In this document: one piece after another, positions 33,648 through 43,472 of the stretch
Position numbering within the stretch: position 1 is the stretch's first letter
Layout: the number at the start of each line of letters is the position of its first letter
Assembly (NCBI GenBank): GCA_017626305.1
Contig: JAGAIW010000028.1
Span: 30,739-94,738, forward strand
Reading direction: 5' to 3'
DNA: 64,000 bases
Source: Clostridia bacterium
GTDB lineage: Bacteria; Bacillota; Clostridia; Christensenellales; Borkfalkiaceae
Made by a program: the position numbers and the translations under genes
Notes under the pieces: model-generated
What the model saw: only the letters and a program-made list of their open reading frames with translations
Told to the model about the DNA's origin: nothing
Databases searched by the model: none

Positions 33648-34446
33648 AGTAGCGTTTGGGCAGTACTATCCTGCCAACTCCTTCGTGCATAAATGCGATC
33701 CGCGCACGAAGATACTCTTTTTAATCGTTTATATCGTAGCCGTATTTCTGGCAAACAGTTTTTACGCCTTAGCGGCGCTTGCGGCGGTATTTTGCTTGGT
33801 GGCAGTATTTTCGAGAATTCCCGTAAGCAGTTTGTTCCGCTCGGTAAAAGCCATTTTATTCCTGTTGGCGTTTACGGCGCTGCTCAATTTATTTTTCTAT
33901 CGCGGTAAGACGCCGCTTTGGGAAGGCTCGTTTTTAACTTACGAAGCGGTGTACTTTACGGTATTTTTGGCGGTACGGTTAGTGCTTTTGGTGCTTAGCT
34001 CGGCTATTTTAACGCTGACCACCACGCCCGTTTCCCTTACTGACGGCATTGAAAGCCTGCTTACCCCCTTAAAATGGGTACGTTTTCCCGTGCACGAGCT
34101 TGCGTTGATTATGTCCATAGCCTTGCGGTTTATCCCCATTCTCACGGACGAAACGGGACGGATTATGAACGCGCAAAAAGCGCGCGGCGCGGACTTTGAA
34201 ACGGGTGGCTTATTCAAACGGATTAAGGCAATCGTGCCTATTTTGATACCGCTTTTGATTAGCGCGTTCCGTCGCGCGGATGAACTTGGCGACGCCATGG
34301 ACGCTCGTTGTTACTGGGGAAGTAAGGTACGTACGAAATATAAAAAACTCACCTTTACTTGGCGGGATATTGTGGCGTTTGTCCTTTGCACCGCGTGCTT
34401 GGTTGGCGTGGTTGTCATGGGGCAATTTATCCCCGCAATTATATAA
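33640..34446 (+). CDS. ecfT: ECF transporter transmembrane protein EcfT
   Basis: 268 aa from ATG at 33640 (GGAGCGTGTC precedes it); a longer frame into the ATPase gene is rejected. Several membrane helices (ILFLIVYIVAVFLANSFYALAALAAVFCLV and later ones). YYPANSFVHKCDPRTKIL is the usual EcfT start. The coupling-helix motif shows as ARGADFETGG; the second such motif is less clear (DARCYWGS). It couples ATPase motion to the S component. Order ecfA-ecfT-truA is conserved in Bacillota. Confidence 0.92.
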   Translation: MREVAFGQYYPANSFVHKCDPRTKILFLIVYIVAVFLANSFYALAALAAVFCLVAVFSRIPVSSLFRSVKAILFLLAFTALLNLFFYRGKTPLWEGSFLTYEAVYFTVFLAVRLVLLVLSSAILTLTTTPVSLTDGIESLLTPLKWVRFPVHELALIMSIALRFIPILTDETGRIMNAQKARGADFETGGLFKRIKAIVPILIPLLISAFRRADELGDAMDARCYWGSKVRTKYKKLTFTWRDIVAFVLCTACLVGVVVMGQFIPAII

Positions 34447-34455
34447 GGAGTGGCT

Positions 34456-35202
34456 ATGCGATACGTATTGACGGTTGCGTACGACGGTACGCAATATGCA
34501 GGCTGGCAACGGCAAAAAAACGCGCTTTCGGTGCAGGAAGTTTTGGAAAACGCCGTGGAAAACGCTTTGCATGCAAAGGTGAATATCACCGCAAGCGGTA
34601 GGACGGACGCAGGCGTTCACGCCGCGGGTCAGCCTTGTCATTTTGATTTGAAATGCAGCGTTCCGCCTGAAAAAATGCCCGACTGTCTTAACGTGTTTTT
34701 GCCCAAGGACGTTCGGGTGCTGGACGGTAGAGCGGCGGACGAAACGTTTTGCTGTAACCGCAGCGCAAAGCGCAAAACGTATAAATACAGTCTGTACGTA
34801 TGCAAACGGGAAATGCCGCTTTTAGAGCGGTACGCCGTCCGCGTAGAAACGGCTGCGCCGTTAGACGTTTTGCAAAAAAACGCGCGGTTGTTGGAAGGGG
34901 AGCACGATTTCAAAGCGTTTTGCGCGTCGGGCTCGTCCGTCAAAACGACGGTGCGCACGGTGTATAGCGTTGAAATAGAAGAAGTTTTGCGCTTTGGTGT
35001 ACGCTGTATCGATATCTACGTTACGGGCAACGGATTTTTGTATAACATGGTCCGCACAATGGTGGGAGAATTGCTTGATTTGTCCGAAGAAAAAAGGACG
35101 GAAGAAAGCTTACGTCTTGCCTATGAAAGCGGCAGACGGGATTTACTTGGAAAGACTATGCCGGCAAAGGGCTTGACCTTATTGCAAGTGGAATACGAAT
35201 AA
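34456..35202 (+). CDS. truA: tRNA pseudouridine(38-40) synthase
   Basis: 248 aa. ATG at 34456 is 5 nt after AAGGAG; an in-frame GTG at 34450 is part of that ribosome site. Isomerises uridines 38-40 of the tRNA anticodon arm. Catalytic Asp is in SGRTDAGVHAAGQ; the opening YVLTVAYDGTQYAGWQRQ and the FLYNMVRTMVGELL segment are standard. It lies 9 nt downstream of ecfT. Confidence 0.96.
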   Translation: MRYVLTVAYDGTQYAGWQRQKNALSVQEVLENAVENALHAKVNITASGRTDAGVHAAGQPCHFDLKCSVPPEKMPDCLNVFLPKDVRVLDGRAADETFCCNRSAKRKTYKYSLYVCKREMPLLERYAVRVETAAPLDVLQKNARLLEGEHDFKAFCASGSSVKTTVRTVYSVEIEEVLRFGVRCIDIYVTGNGFLYNMVRTMVGELLDLSEEKRTEESLRLAYESGRRDLLGKTMPAKGLTLLQVEYE

Positions 35203-35237
35203 TCAAGGAGTAATGCCGACGCGTTCGGCGAAAACGT

Positions 35238-36107
35238 ATGGAAATTCACGGTTTATATAACGGTTTTGCGAATATATTTTTGATGTTCGGGGCGGATATC
35301 CCGACGGGACTTTTCGGCGGCTTATTGACGGCGTTTGCCATTTGGACGGCGCTGTTTATCCTGCAAGGCATAGGGCTGTACGCCATGGGTAAAAGACGGA
35401 ATATGAAGGCGTGCTTTACCGCCTTTATCCCGTTCGTCAATATTTGGTTTATGGGAAAATTAGCTGGCACGTGCGAATTTTTCGGACAAAAAATCAAGCG
35501 TACGGGCGTATACGCCATGATTTTGCAAATTATCACCACGCTGTTCGGCGCAACGATTATCGCCGCGGAAATTTACCTGTACACAACGCACGGCGCGCCG
35601 CAAATGAGCGAACAGTTCGTTCCCTACTGGACGGGCTTGACGGGATTTAGCTTGGGCGTAGAACGCTTTTACGATTTAGGCGGATATATCTATTCCATTT
35701 GTCAGCTTGTCTACGAAATATTCATGCTGGTTTTGATTATGGGTATTCTTCGCCGTTACGTACCCAAAAATTATATGATTCTTTCGTTTTTAACGCTGTT
35801 CGTGCCCTTATCGAGATTTATCATTATTTTCGTGATAAGAAAGCGTAAAGCTATCGATTACGAAGCGTATATCCGCGCTCGCCGCGAAGCGTATATGCGT
35901 AGCCGTCAGCAATATCAAAACCCGTACGGGTATCCTAATCCCTACGGCAATCCTTACGCAAATCCGTATACGCCGCCGCAAAATTCCACCCAAAATTCTA
36001 CCCAACCTGCGGAAGAACCGTTTGCGGAATTTAACGGCGAAAGCCAAACGAAGGAAACGGAGAAATCTAAGGAAAATAAGCCAACGGACGACGAATTTTT
36101 TGAATAA
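35238..36107 (+). CDS. Multi-pass membrane protein with Pro/Tyr-rich cytoplasmic tail
   Basis: 289 aa, not assigned to a named family. About four membrane segments lie in residues ~20-200, including a FTAFIPFVNIWFMGKLAG stretch seen in several uncharacterised clostridial membrane proteins. The C-terminal ~75 residues are a disordered tail with repeated NPYG/NPYA units, then Gln/Ser and acidic residues. No ribosome site lies close to this ATG; AAGGAG is 27 nt upstream, before a 15-codon frame (35213-35260). A terminator follows. Confidence 0.72.
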   Translation: MEIHGLYNGFANIFLMFGADIPTGLFGGLLTAFAIWTALFILQGIGLYAMGKRRNMKACFTAFIPFVNIWFMGKLAGTCEFFGQKIKRTGVYAMILQIITTLFGATIIAAEIYLYTTHGAPQMSEQFVPYWTGLTGFSLGVERFYDLGGYIYSICQLVYEIFMLVLIMGILRRYVPKNYMILSFLTLFVPLSRFIIIFVIRKRKAIDYEAYIRARREAYMRSRQQYQNPYGYPNPYGNPYANPYTPPQNSTQNSTQPAEEPFAEFNGESQTKETEKSKENKPTDDEFFE

Positions 36108-36115
36108 AGAAAAGC

Positions 36116-36158
36116 AAAGACGGAAAATAAGAAAAACTTATAATTTCCGTCTTTTTTT
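36116..36158 (+). terminator. Rho-independent terminator
   Basis: AAAGACGGAAA pairs with TTTCCGTCTTT, with an inner ATAAG/CTTAT, followed by a T run. Confidence 0.85.
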
Positions 36159-36180
36159 ATGCAAAAAAGGTTAGAAACGG

Positions 36181-36209
36181 TTTACACCGTTTTTTTTGTG
36201 TGCTATAAT
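36181..36209 (+). promoter_or_regulatory. Promoter of mnmE
   Basis: -35 TTTACA (36181-36186), 17-nt spacer, -10 TATAAT (36204-36209), followed by GAAGGAG and the mnmE ATG. Confidence 0.85.
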
Positions 36210-36254
36210 AGAATAGAGATATAATCGTACGTTATACGAGAAGGAGTTTTTCCT

Positions 36255-37595
36255 ATGTTGGAAGAGAATATTGCGGCGATAGCGACGCCCGCAGGTAAAG
36301 GGGGCGTGGCGATTATCCGTATCAGCGGAAAAGACCCGCTTAACATTGCGGAAAAAATGTTTACCCCTGCGGGGAAAACGGCGGTAAAAGATTTTACGCC
36401 GTACCGTATGTACGCAGGCAATATCGACGGCGGTAATTTTACCGACTTCGGGCTTTGCGTGTATTTCCGCGCGCCTGCAAGCTATACGGGGGAAGATATC
36501 GTAGAATTCCATTGTCACGGCGGTGAAAACGTTGCGCGCGGTATTTTAAAGCAAACCTTTCTCCACGGCGCAAAAAGCGCGGGGCGCGGGGAGTTCACCA
36601 AACGCGCCTTTCTCAACGGCAAGCTTTCACTCTCTTCTGCCGAAGGCGTAGCGAATATGATCAACGGCGAATCGGACGCGGAAGTTAAGGCAGGGTATCT
36701 TCTGTATAACGAAAAGCTTTCGTCGCTCGTGCGAGAGCTGCAAGACGAAATGACTACCATGCTTGCTGGAATAGACGTTTCGGTGGATTATCCCGAAGAA
36801 GACGTAGAAGAACAGCACGTAGACGAATTAAAAACGGCGTTATATCCCGTTAAAGAGCGTTTGGAAAAGCTGCTAAAAAGCTACGCGACGGGTAAAAAGA
36901 TAAAATCGGGCGTTACAGTCGCCATTTGCGGAAAGCCCAATACGGGCAAAAGTTCGCTTTTGAATAGATTGCTCGGCTATGATAAAGCTATCGTATCCGA
37001 CGTAGCAGGCACGACGCGCGACGCGGTAGAAGGCGTCATTGAAATTGAAGGACGGAAGTTCAATTTATACGATACGGCAGGGGTACGCGAAAGCGGCGAC
37101 GCTATTGAAAGTATCGGTATTCGCCGTGCGGAAAGCATTGTCAAAGCGGCGGACGTTGCGGTGTTCGTCGCCGACCTTACCATGGGACTCAACGAAGAAG
37201 ACGCGCGCGTTTTAGAAATGGTCAAGGATAAGCCTTTGATAAAAATCGTCAACAAAGCGGACATTCTCAACGACGAAACGGAAACGGACGCCGACGCGCT
37301 AGTTTCCGCCGTAACGGGCGAAGGCATACAAAAACTCAAACGATTGTTGTATGAAAAGAGCTTTTCAGATAGAAGTGAAGACGCCGCGTTTTTGATTGAA
37401 GAACGGCACTACGACGCGCTCCGCCGCGCAAAGCAAAGCATTTGCCAAGCGATAGCCGCTTGCGATAGCCAACCGCTCGATTTAATCGGTATCGACGTCA
37501 AAGCCGCTTGGGACGCGCTTGGAGAAATCACGGGCGAAACGGCAACGGAAACGATTATTCAAGAAATATTTGCGAAATTCTGCGTAGGGAAATAA
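36255..37595 (+). CDS. mnmE: tRNA modification GTPase MnmE
   Basis: 446 aa. With MnmG it builds the aminomethyl groups on wobble uridine. N-terminal folate-binding domain: IAAIATPAGKGGVAIIRISG. G domain inserted in the helical domain: GKPNTGKSS (G1), GTTRD (G2), DTAG (G3), NKAD (G4). The protein ends with the catalytic FCVGK motif (Cys in CxGK). Length is normal. mnmG is not adjacent in this window. First gene of a run reaching gltX. Confidence 0.97.
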   Translation: MLEENIAAIATPAGKGGVAIIRISGKDPLNIAEKMFTPAGKTAVKDFTPYRMYAGNIDGGNFTDFGLCVYFRAPASYTGEDIVEFHCHGGENVARGILKQTFLHGAKSAGRGEFTKRAFLNGKLSLSSAEGVANMINGESDAEVKAGYLLYNEKLSSLVRELQDEMTTMLAGIDVSVDYPEEDVEEQHVDELKTALYPVKERLEKLLKSYATGKKIKSGVTVAICGKPNTGKSSLLNRLLGYDKAIVSDVAGTTRDAVEGVIEIEGRKFNLYDTAGVRESGDAIESIGIRRAESIVKAADVAVFVADLTMGLNEEDARVLEMVKDKPLIKIVNKADILNDETETDADALVSAVTGEGIQKLKRLLYEKSFSDRSEDAAFLIEERHYDALRRAKQSICQAIAACDSQPLDLIGIDVKAAWDALGEITGETATETIIQEIFAKFCVGK

Positions 37596-37618
37596 CACTA
37601 AGGAAAAAGGGGAAAATT

Positions 37619-38512
37619 ATGGTCAATCTCGATTTGTATAAGGTATTTTATACCGTAGCCAAAAGCGGTAGTCTTACCAAGGCGGCGGAAGAGTTGTACA
37701 TCTCGCAACCTGCCGTTTCACGTTCGATTAAGCAGCTGGAAACACAGCTCGGCGTTTCGCTTTTTACCCGTACGCATAGGGGTATGAAACTTTCTGCGCA
37801 GGGTGGCGAACTCATTTTCGACGAAGTCGAACGCGCGCTGTCTTTACTCGCCGACGCGCAAAACCGTATCGTCGCAAGAAAAACGACGGCGACGGGTACG
37901 TTGCGTATCGGCGCAAGCGACACTATTTTTGAATATTTTCTCGCCGATAAAATCGTGGACTTTCACGAACGTTTCCCGCAGGTAAATATCGATTTAACGG
38001 CGGATTTTACGCCCGATACGATTGCCAAGCTCAAAGAAGATAAATGCGACGTAGCGTTTGTCAATTTACCGATTAAAGACGACCCCGATTTGAAGTTATA
38101 CGGCAACTGTATGCGTTTAAACGACGTATTCGTGACGGGTGAAAAGTACAGCCGTCTTGCGCAAAACGAGTGTAAGCTTGCTGATTTGGCGGCGTATCCG
38201 CTTATTTTTATGGAGAAAAACACCGTTTCCCGTAAATCGATAGAAAACTTTTTATCCAGTACGGGCATCACCTTAAACCCGACCATTGAAGTGGGCAGCT
38301 GGGACTTGATGAAACGTCTTGTTTCGCGCGGCATGGGCGTGGGGATTATTCCTAAGGAATACGCTTTGCGAGAAATAGAAGAAGGCTCGCTTTTTGAAGT
38401 TAAGACGGACACGGCGCTCCCTGCGCGCGCTATCGGTATGCTGCTGAATAAGTCAACGCCCGTTTCGTATGCGCTGCAAGCGTTTATCGACGAATTCCGT
38501 AAAAAGAAATAA
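37619..38512 (+). CDS. LysR-family transcriptional regulator
   Basis: 297 aa from ATG at 37619; a longer frame from 37508 overlaps mnmE and has no ribosome site. The N-terminal winged HTH is typical: LYKVFYTVAKSGSLTKAAEELYISQPAVSRSIKQLE. The C-terminal ~200 residues are the periplasmic-binding-like effector domain (LRIGASDTIFEYFLADKI). Target genes are unknown; it sits within a housekeeping run between mnmE and lepA rather than divergent from a target. Confidence 0.92.
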   Translation: MVNLDLYKVFYTVAKSGSLTKAAEELYISQPAVSRSIKQLETQLGVSLFTRTHRGMKLSAQGGELIFDEVERALSLLADAQNRIVARKTTATGTLRIGASDTIFEYFLADKIVDFHERFPQVNIDLTADFTPDTIAKLKEDKCDVAFVNLPIKDDPDLKLYGNCMRLNDVFVTGEKYSRLAQNECKLADLAAYPLIFMEKNTVSRKSIENFLSSTGITLNPTIEVGSWDLMKRLVSRGMGVGIIPKEYALREIEEGSLFEVKTDTALPARAIGMLLNKSTPVSYALQAFIDEFRKKK

Positions 38513-38521
38513 GGAACATAT

Positions 38522-40330
38522 ATGGCAAAACCCAACCAACTTTTAAGAAATTTTTGTATTATAGCGCATATTGACCACGGAAAAAGCACCCTTGCCGACC
38601 GTTTAATGGAACGCACGGGGCAGGTTTCCGAACGCGATATGGAAGAACAACTGCTCGATAGCATGGATATCGAACGGGAACGCGGCATCACTATAAAGCT
38701 CACTCCCGTGCGTATGTATTATACGGCAAAGGACGGACAGGAATACGAGTTTAATTTGATTGACACTCCTGGTCACGTAGACTTTACGTACGAAGTCAGC
38801 CGCTCGTTAGCGGCGTGCGAAGGGGCGATTTTAGTTGTCGACGCGACGCAAGGCGTGGAAGCGCAAACGCTTGCTAACGTGTATTTGGCGATTGAAAACA
38901 ACTTGGAAATTCTCCCTGTTATCAATAAAATCGACCTGCCCAGCGCGCGGATTGACGAAGTGAAAAAGGAGATAGAAGACGTTATCGGCTTAGACGCCGA
39001 CGGTGTGCCTTGCGTTTCTGCCAAGGAAGGAACGAATATCGGCGACTTATTAGAAGCCATCACGCAATATTTCCCCGCTCCCGACGGCGACACGGAAAAA
39101 CCGTTGAAGGCGCTTATTTTCGACAGCTATTACGATAACTATAAAGGGGTTATTTTGTTCGTTCGTATCAAGGACGGCGAAGTGAAAGTGGGGGATAAAA
39201 TCAAAACGTTTTTATCGTCTACGTTGTACGACGTAACCGAAGTGGGCGCGTTTGCCCCTGGGCTCGTTCCTAAAACGGCTTTACGCGCAGGCGAAGTAGG
39301 GTATATCGCGGCGTCTATCAAATCCATTCAAGACGTAGCCGTCGGCGATACGGTAACGCTTGCCAACAATCCTGCAACGCAGCCGCTCCCCGGCTACAAG
39401 AAAGTGCAACCCGTCGTCTTTTGCGGTATTTACCCTTTGGACGGCAGTAAGTTCAACGACTTAAAGGAAGCCATTTTGAAGTTACAGCTCAACGACGCGT
39501 CGCTCATATTCGAGCCCGACAATTCCGTTGCGCTCGGTTTTGGGTTTCGTTGTGGGTTCTTGGGGCTTTTGCATATGGAAATTATCCAAGAACGTATTGA
39601 ACGAGAGTTTAATTTAGACATCATTACCACCGCGCCTTCGGTTAGTTATAAGGTTCATAAGACGGACGGCACGGAATTTTTCGTGGATAATCCGTCGCAT
39701 TTGCCCGACCCGTCGGATATCGAATTCATGGAAGAGCCTATCGTCAAAGCGGAAGTATACACGCCGCCCGATTATATGGGGTCTATCATGGATTTGTGTA
39801 AGGAAAAGCGCGGTGTGTTTATCAATATGACGTACATGGACGAACGGCGCGTAAAGCTGGAATATACCCTGCCGCTCAATGAAATCGTGTACGACTTTTT
39901 CGACGGCTTGAAATCCCGTACCAAAGGGTATGCAAGCTTTGATTACGAGCTTGCAGGTTATCAACGCTCTAAGCTTGTGCGGCTGGATATTTTACTCAAC
40001 GGTGAAATTTGCGACGCGCTTTCGACGATCGTATTTGAAGGCAGAGCGTACGAACGGGGTAGAACGCTTTGCGAAAACTTGAAAGACGCCATTCCCCGTC
40101 AGCTCTTTGAAATTCCCGTGCAGGCGGCGGTCGGCGGTAAAATTATTGCCCGTGAAACGGTCAAGGCAGTAAGAAAAGACGTCCTTGCTAAGTGCTACGG
40201 CGGAGATATTACGCGTAAACGTAAGCTTTTGGAAAAACAAAAGGAAGGCAAAAAGCGTATGCGTAAGGTAGGTTCGGTGGACGTTCCCAGCGAAGTGTTT
40301 ATGGAAATTCTCAAAACGAATAAGGATTAA
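38522..40330 (+). CDS. lepA: Elongation factor 4 (LepA)
   Basis: 602 aa. Ribosomal back-translocase GTPase. G motifs: [37 protein letters not shown], the EF-G-like domains and the C-terminal LepA-specific domain ([21 protein letters not shown]) are complete. It overlaps no neighbour: the hemW start lies 4 nt after its stop. Confidence 0.98.
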   Translation: MAKPNQLLRNFCIIAHIDHGKSTLADRLMERTGQVSERDMEEQLLDSMDIERERGITIKLTPVRMYYTAKDGQEYEFNLIDTPGHVDFTYEVSRSLAACEGAILVVDATQGVEAQTLANVYLAIENNLEILPVINKIDLPSARIDEVKKEIEDVIGLDADGVPCVSAKEGTNIGDLLEAITQYFPAPDGDTEKPLKALIFDSYYDNYKGVILFVRIKDGEVKVGDKIKTFLSSTLYDVTEVGAFAPGLVPKTALRAGEVGYIAASIKSIQDVAVGDTVTLANNPATQPLPGYKKVQPVVFCGIYPLDGSKFNDLKEAILKLQLNDASLIFEPDNSVALGFGFRCGFLGLLHMEIIQERIEREFNLDIITTAPSVSYKVHKTDGTEFFVDNPSHLPDPSDIEFMEEPIVKAEVYTPPDYMGSIMDLCKEKRGVFINMTYMDERRVKLEYTLPLNEIVYDFFDGLKSRTKGYASFDYELAGYQRSKLVRLDILLNGEICDALSTIVFEGRAYERGRTLCENLKDAIPRQLFEIPVQAAVGGKIIARETVKAVRKDVLAKCYGGDITRKRKLLEKQKEGKKRMRKVGSVDVPSEVFMEILKTNKD

Positions 40331-40334
40331 AATC

Positions 40335-41480
40335 ATGGCAGGTATTTATATTCACGTACCCTTTTGCAGACATAAATGCTCTTATTGTGACTTCGTGTCT
40401 TATCCCGATAAGGTAGACTATGCCGAAGCGTATATGGCGTGTTTGTATAAGGAATTAAAAATGCGCGGTGAAGAGCTAAAAGGCTACACCTTCGACACCG
40501 TTTATTTTGGCGGCGGTACGCCTTCGTATATTCCGCCCAAGCTTATCGCAGGAGCAATGAACCAAATTCGCAAATGTTTTAAGCTTGCCAAAAACGCCGA
40601 AGTCACGTTAGAGCTCAACCCTGGTACAATCGGGGAAGGAAAGGTGTTTACCTATCTCAAAGCAGGCATTAACCGTTTTTCTATCGGTTTGCAAACGGCA
40701 ATCGATAGCCAGCTTGCCGACCTTGGCAGAATTCACAACGCGCAGGACTACGTATTTGCCACGAAACTTTTAAAGGGGCAAAATTTCAGCACGGACGTCA
40801 TGCTCGGCTTGAAAGGGCAAACCAAGGAAGACGTGAGAAAGACGATTGAGCTTGCGACGGCTTGCGGTTCAAGCCATATTTCCATGTACGCCTTGACGGT
40901 GGAAGACGGCACGCCCATTTACACCGATTACTTAAACGGTGAATTGCCCGATTCCGACGAAGTGGCTGAGCTGTACGAATACGGCAGAACGCTTTTGGAA
41001 GAAAAGGGCTTTGCGCGTTATGAGATATCCAACTTCGCGAAAAAAGGGTATGAAAGCAAGCATAATTTAAACTACTGGAAACGGGGTGAATATATCGGCG
41101 TGGGGGTTTCGGCAAGCTCGTTTATGCAGGGCAAACGCTTTACCAACACGTTCGATTTAGACGAATATATGAAGTGTATCATTTCGGGATTTTATCCCGC
41201 GGTTACCAGCGAAGAAGTGGACGTGGACGACGCGAAGTTTGAATTTATCATGCTTGCCCTGCGCACGTCGGCAGGAGTGGATATGAACGCCTATAAACAG
41301 GCGTTTGGGACTTCGCTTGCGGAAGACTTCCCCAACGCTTTGAAAAAGACCGTCTCGTATTTAGAGCTTGACGGAGATTGTATCCGTATCAAGGACGAAT
41401 ATTTATACGTACAAAATTCTATTTTAATGCCGTTTATGGAAGAAGAACGGACGAAAAACGAAGGGGCAGGTATGCGTTGA
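40335..41480 (+). CDS. hemW: HemW-like radical SAM protein
   Basis: 381 aa. The radical-SAM cluster motif is CRHKCSYCDF, preceded by IYIHVPF; GGGTPSYI and the HemW C-terminal domain follow. HemW proteins are heme chaperones, often misnamed coproporphyrinogen oxidase. Aromatic Phe replaces the extra cysteine after the cluster motif, as in HemW. The lepA-hemW pair is conserved in Bacillota, but hrcA-grpE-dnaK, which often follow, are absent here. Confidence 0.93.
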   Translation: MAGIYIHVPFCRHKCSYCDFVSYPDKVDYAEAYMACLYKELKMRGEELKGYTFDTVYFGGGTPSYIPPKLIAGAMNQIRKCFKLAKNAEVTLELNPGTIGEGKVFTYLKAGINRFSIGLQTAIDSQLADLGRIHNAQDYVFATKLLKGQNFSTDVMLGLKGQTKEDVRKTIELATACGSSHISMYALTVEDGTPIYTDYLNGELPDSDEVAELYEYGRTLLEEKGFARYEISNFAKKGYESKHNLNYWKRGEYIGVGVSASSFMQGKRFTNTFDLDEYMKCIISGFYPAVTSEEVDVDDAKFEFIMLALRTSAGVDMNAYKQAFGTSLAEDFPNALKKTVSYLELDGDCIRIKDEYLYVQNSILMPFMEEERTKNEGAGMR

Positions 41481-41882
41481 ATGAAAAAACACGTACACGT
41501 GGCAGCGGCTTTGATATTTGAAAACGGCAAAATTTTTGCCGCCAAACGCGGCGATTCGCCCTATGCGTACGTCGCCCATAAATTTGAATTCCCGGGCGGA
41601 AAAATCGAGAAAAATGAAAGCGGTGAACAGGCGGTAAAAAGGGAGCTGAAAGAAGAGCTGAATATGGACGTTGCGGTGAACGGGCTTTTTGCCAGCCATA
41701 CGTTTGAATATCCCGATTTTATCATTACGCTGTTTTTATACGATTGTCAAATGCAATCGGCATTTACGCTCAACGAACACGAAAGCTATCGTTGGATTGC
41801 TCCGCGCGATATCTTGGAAGACGAGTGGGCGCCTGCCGACGCAGAAATTCTTGCGTCCATCAAACGGGTATTTGGAGAATAA
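41481..41882 (+). CDS. Nudix hydrolase, MutT-like
   Basis: 133 aa. The Nudix box GGKIEKNESGEQAVKRELKEEL is complete, followed by the family-typical LNMDV. The size and the KHVHVAAALIFENGKIFAAKR start suit 8-oxo-dGTP diphosphatase (MutT/NUDIX). It begins immediately after the hemW stop, so translation is coupled. Confidence 0.9.
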   Translation: MKKHVHVAAALIFENGKIFAAKRGDSPYAYVAHKFEFPGGKIEKNESGEQAVKRELKEELNMDVAVNGLFASHTFEYPDFIITLFLYDCQMQSAFTLNEHESYRWIAPRDILEDEWAPADAEILASIKRVFGE

Positions 41883-41885
41883 GCT

Positions 41886-42392
41886 ATGCAACAAAAATCA
41901 AACGTCATTCTTATCGGCATGCCGGGCAGCGGTAAAACGACCGTCGGCACGGAGCTTGCCGAAAAAATCGGTTTTGGATATATAGACAGCGACAGCGTTA
42001 TCGTTGCGCGCGAAGGGAAACGCTTGAATGAAATTATTGCCCAAAAGGGCAGAGAAGGCTTTCTTGATATCGAAGCGAAGGTAAACAGCGAGCTTTGCGC
42101 GTCCCGTTGTGTGATTGCTACGGGCGGTAGCGTCATTTACCGCGACTACGCCATGCAAAAGCTGAAACAATTAGGTACGGTGGTGTACTTACAACTTCCC
42201 TATGAAGTGATTGAAAATCGCTTGGGGGATTTAAAGGCTCGTGGCGTTGCGCTCAAAGACGGCTTTACTTTGAAAGATTTGTATAACGAACGTTGTCCGT
42301 TGTACGAAAAATACGCGGAGATTATCGTACCGCTTGGAGGCGGCAGTATCGACGACGCGGTAAATAAAGTGGTGGAGATGTTACAAAAATGA
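41886..42392 (+). CDS. aroK: Shikimate kinase
   Basis: 168 aa. Phosphorylates shikimate in aromatic amino acid synthesis. Walker A is GMPGSGKTT, shikimate-binding Asp and Arg are in DSDSVI and GREGFLDIEAK, and ATGGSVIY is the substrate-site glycine loop. Other aro genes are not in the window. It overlaps the next gene by 4 nt. Confidence 0.93.
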   Translation: MQQKSNVILIGMPGSGKTTVGTELAEKIGFGYIDSDSVIVAREGKRLNEIIAQKGREGFLDIEAKVNSELCASRCVIATGGSVIYRDYAMQKLKQLGTVVYLQLPYEVIENRLGDLKARGVALKDGFTLKDLYNERCPLYEKYAEIIVPLGGGSIDDAVNKVVEMLQK

Positions 42393-43456
42393 AGGACGTA
42401 TCGCCAAAAAACGCAAAAATTGCCATTTACGGCGCAGGGGCAATGGGTACGGTGCTCGGTACGCTGCTCACCCTTGGCGGACAGGAAAACACGTGGCTGA
42501 TTACCCGTAACCGCGCGCACGTGGACGGCTTAAAAACCAACGGCGCAACCTTAGTGTGTACGGCGGAACAAAAAGAGCTTTCTTCCCCCGTCAAAGCGTG
42601 TTTGCCGCAGGAAATGTCGGGTAAATACGACGTGATTTTCTTGATGACTAAGCAACGCCAAAACGAAGAAATTTTGCAATTTTTACTGCCGTTTATGCAT
42701 GAAAATACGATTGTTTGCACCACGCAAAACGGACTTCCCGAACCTTCGGTGGAAAGCGTAGTGGGGAAAGAACGTACCTTTGGCGGCGTAGCGTCGTTTG
42801 GCGCAACGTTTATCGGCGAAGGCAAAGTCGCGCTCACGTCCGCGTTTGCAGGTATGCGCTTGCAAACGGCAGGGCTTATCGAAAACTCGGAAAAAGCCAA
42901 GCTGTTAACGGACGTTTTGTCCTTGGCAGGAAAGGCGATAAATAATGAGAGCTTTGCGCAAAAAGCGGAAAATTTACAGGGCGCAAGGTGGAGCAAACTG
43001 GCAATAAACGCCGCGTTTTCAGGTCTTTCCGTCGTGACGGGCTTGACCTTTGGCGAAATAGCCAAACGTAAAAAAACCCGCAAAATCGCGCTGGGTATTT
43101 TACGGGAATGTATGTCGACGGCAAACGCTTTGGGCGTAACGCTTGAACCCATGCAGGGACACGATATGCAAAAGCTGCTCGGCGGCAACGGATTTTTTAA
43201 AACGCGTTTTGCGCTGTTTGCCCTTCCTTTTGCCATGAAAAGACATTCCATGCTCGTTTCGGGCATGCTCAAAGACGTGCAGGGCGGCAAGAAATGCGAA
43301 ATTGATTTTATCGACGGCGTCGTGGTGCAACGCGCCAAGCAAACGGGGGTAAAAACGCCGCTTTGCGAAAAGGTAGTGGAGCTCGTCCACGGCATTGAAA
43401 GCGGATTGTATGAAATCACCTACGATAACGTAGCGTTTTTTAAAAGTAAAAAATAA
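42389..43456 (+). CDS. Ketopantoate reductase-like protein (ApbA/PanE family)
   Basis: 355 aa. The Rossmann motif is YGAGAMGTVLG; FLMTKQRQNEE carries the family lysine; QNGLPEP and RWSKLAINAAFSGLSVVTG contain the catalytic Lys and the conserved Asn. Members reduce 2-dehydropantoate to pantoate with NADPH. The protein is longer than the usual ~300 aa, and no other pantothenate gene is nearby, so a relative with another 2-ketoacid substrate is possible. Its start overlaps aroK by 4 nt. Confidence 0.82.
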   Translation: MKDVSPKNAKIAIYGAGAMGTVLGTLLTLGGQENTWLITRNRAHVDGLKTNGATLVCTAEQKELSSPVKACLPQEMSGKYDVIFLMTKQRQNEEILQFLLPFMHENTIVCTTQNGLPEPSVESVVGKERTFGGVASFGATFIGEGKVALTSAFAGMRLQTAGLIENSEKAKLLTDVLSLAGKAINNESFAQKAENLQGARWSKLAINAAFSGLSVVTGLTFGEIAKRKKTRKIALGILRECMSTANALGVTLEPMQGHDMQKLLGGNGFFKTRFALFALPFAMKRHSMLVSGMLKDVQGGKKCEIDFIDGVVVQRAKQTGVKTPLCEKVVELVHGIESGLYEITYDNVAFFKSKK

Positions 43457-43472
43457 AAAGAAGGTATATAGT

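Noticed and set aside
35213..35260. 15-codon frame with AAGGAG just before the 289-aa membrane-protein gene
   Set aside because: It may be a leader peptide coupling translation, but AAGGAG sits only 2 nt before its ATG and no further evidence supports it; mentioned under the membrane protein.
42427..43419. 330-codon open frame antisense to the ketopantoate-reductase-like gene
   Set aside because: A shadow of the plus-strand codon pattern: no ribosome site, Ser/Pro/Cys-rich translation with no domain, and full overlap with a clear family member.
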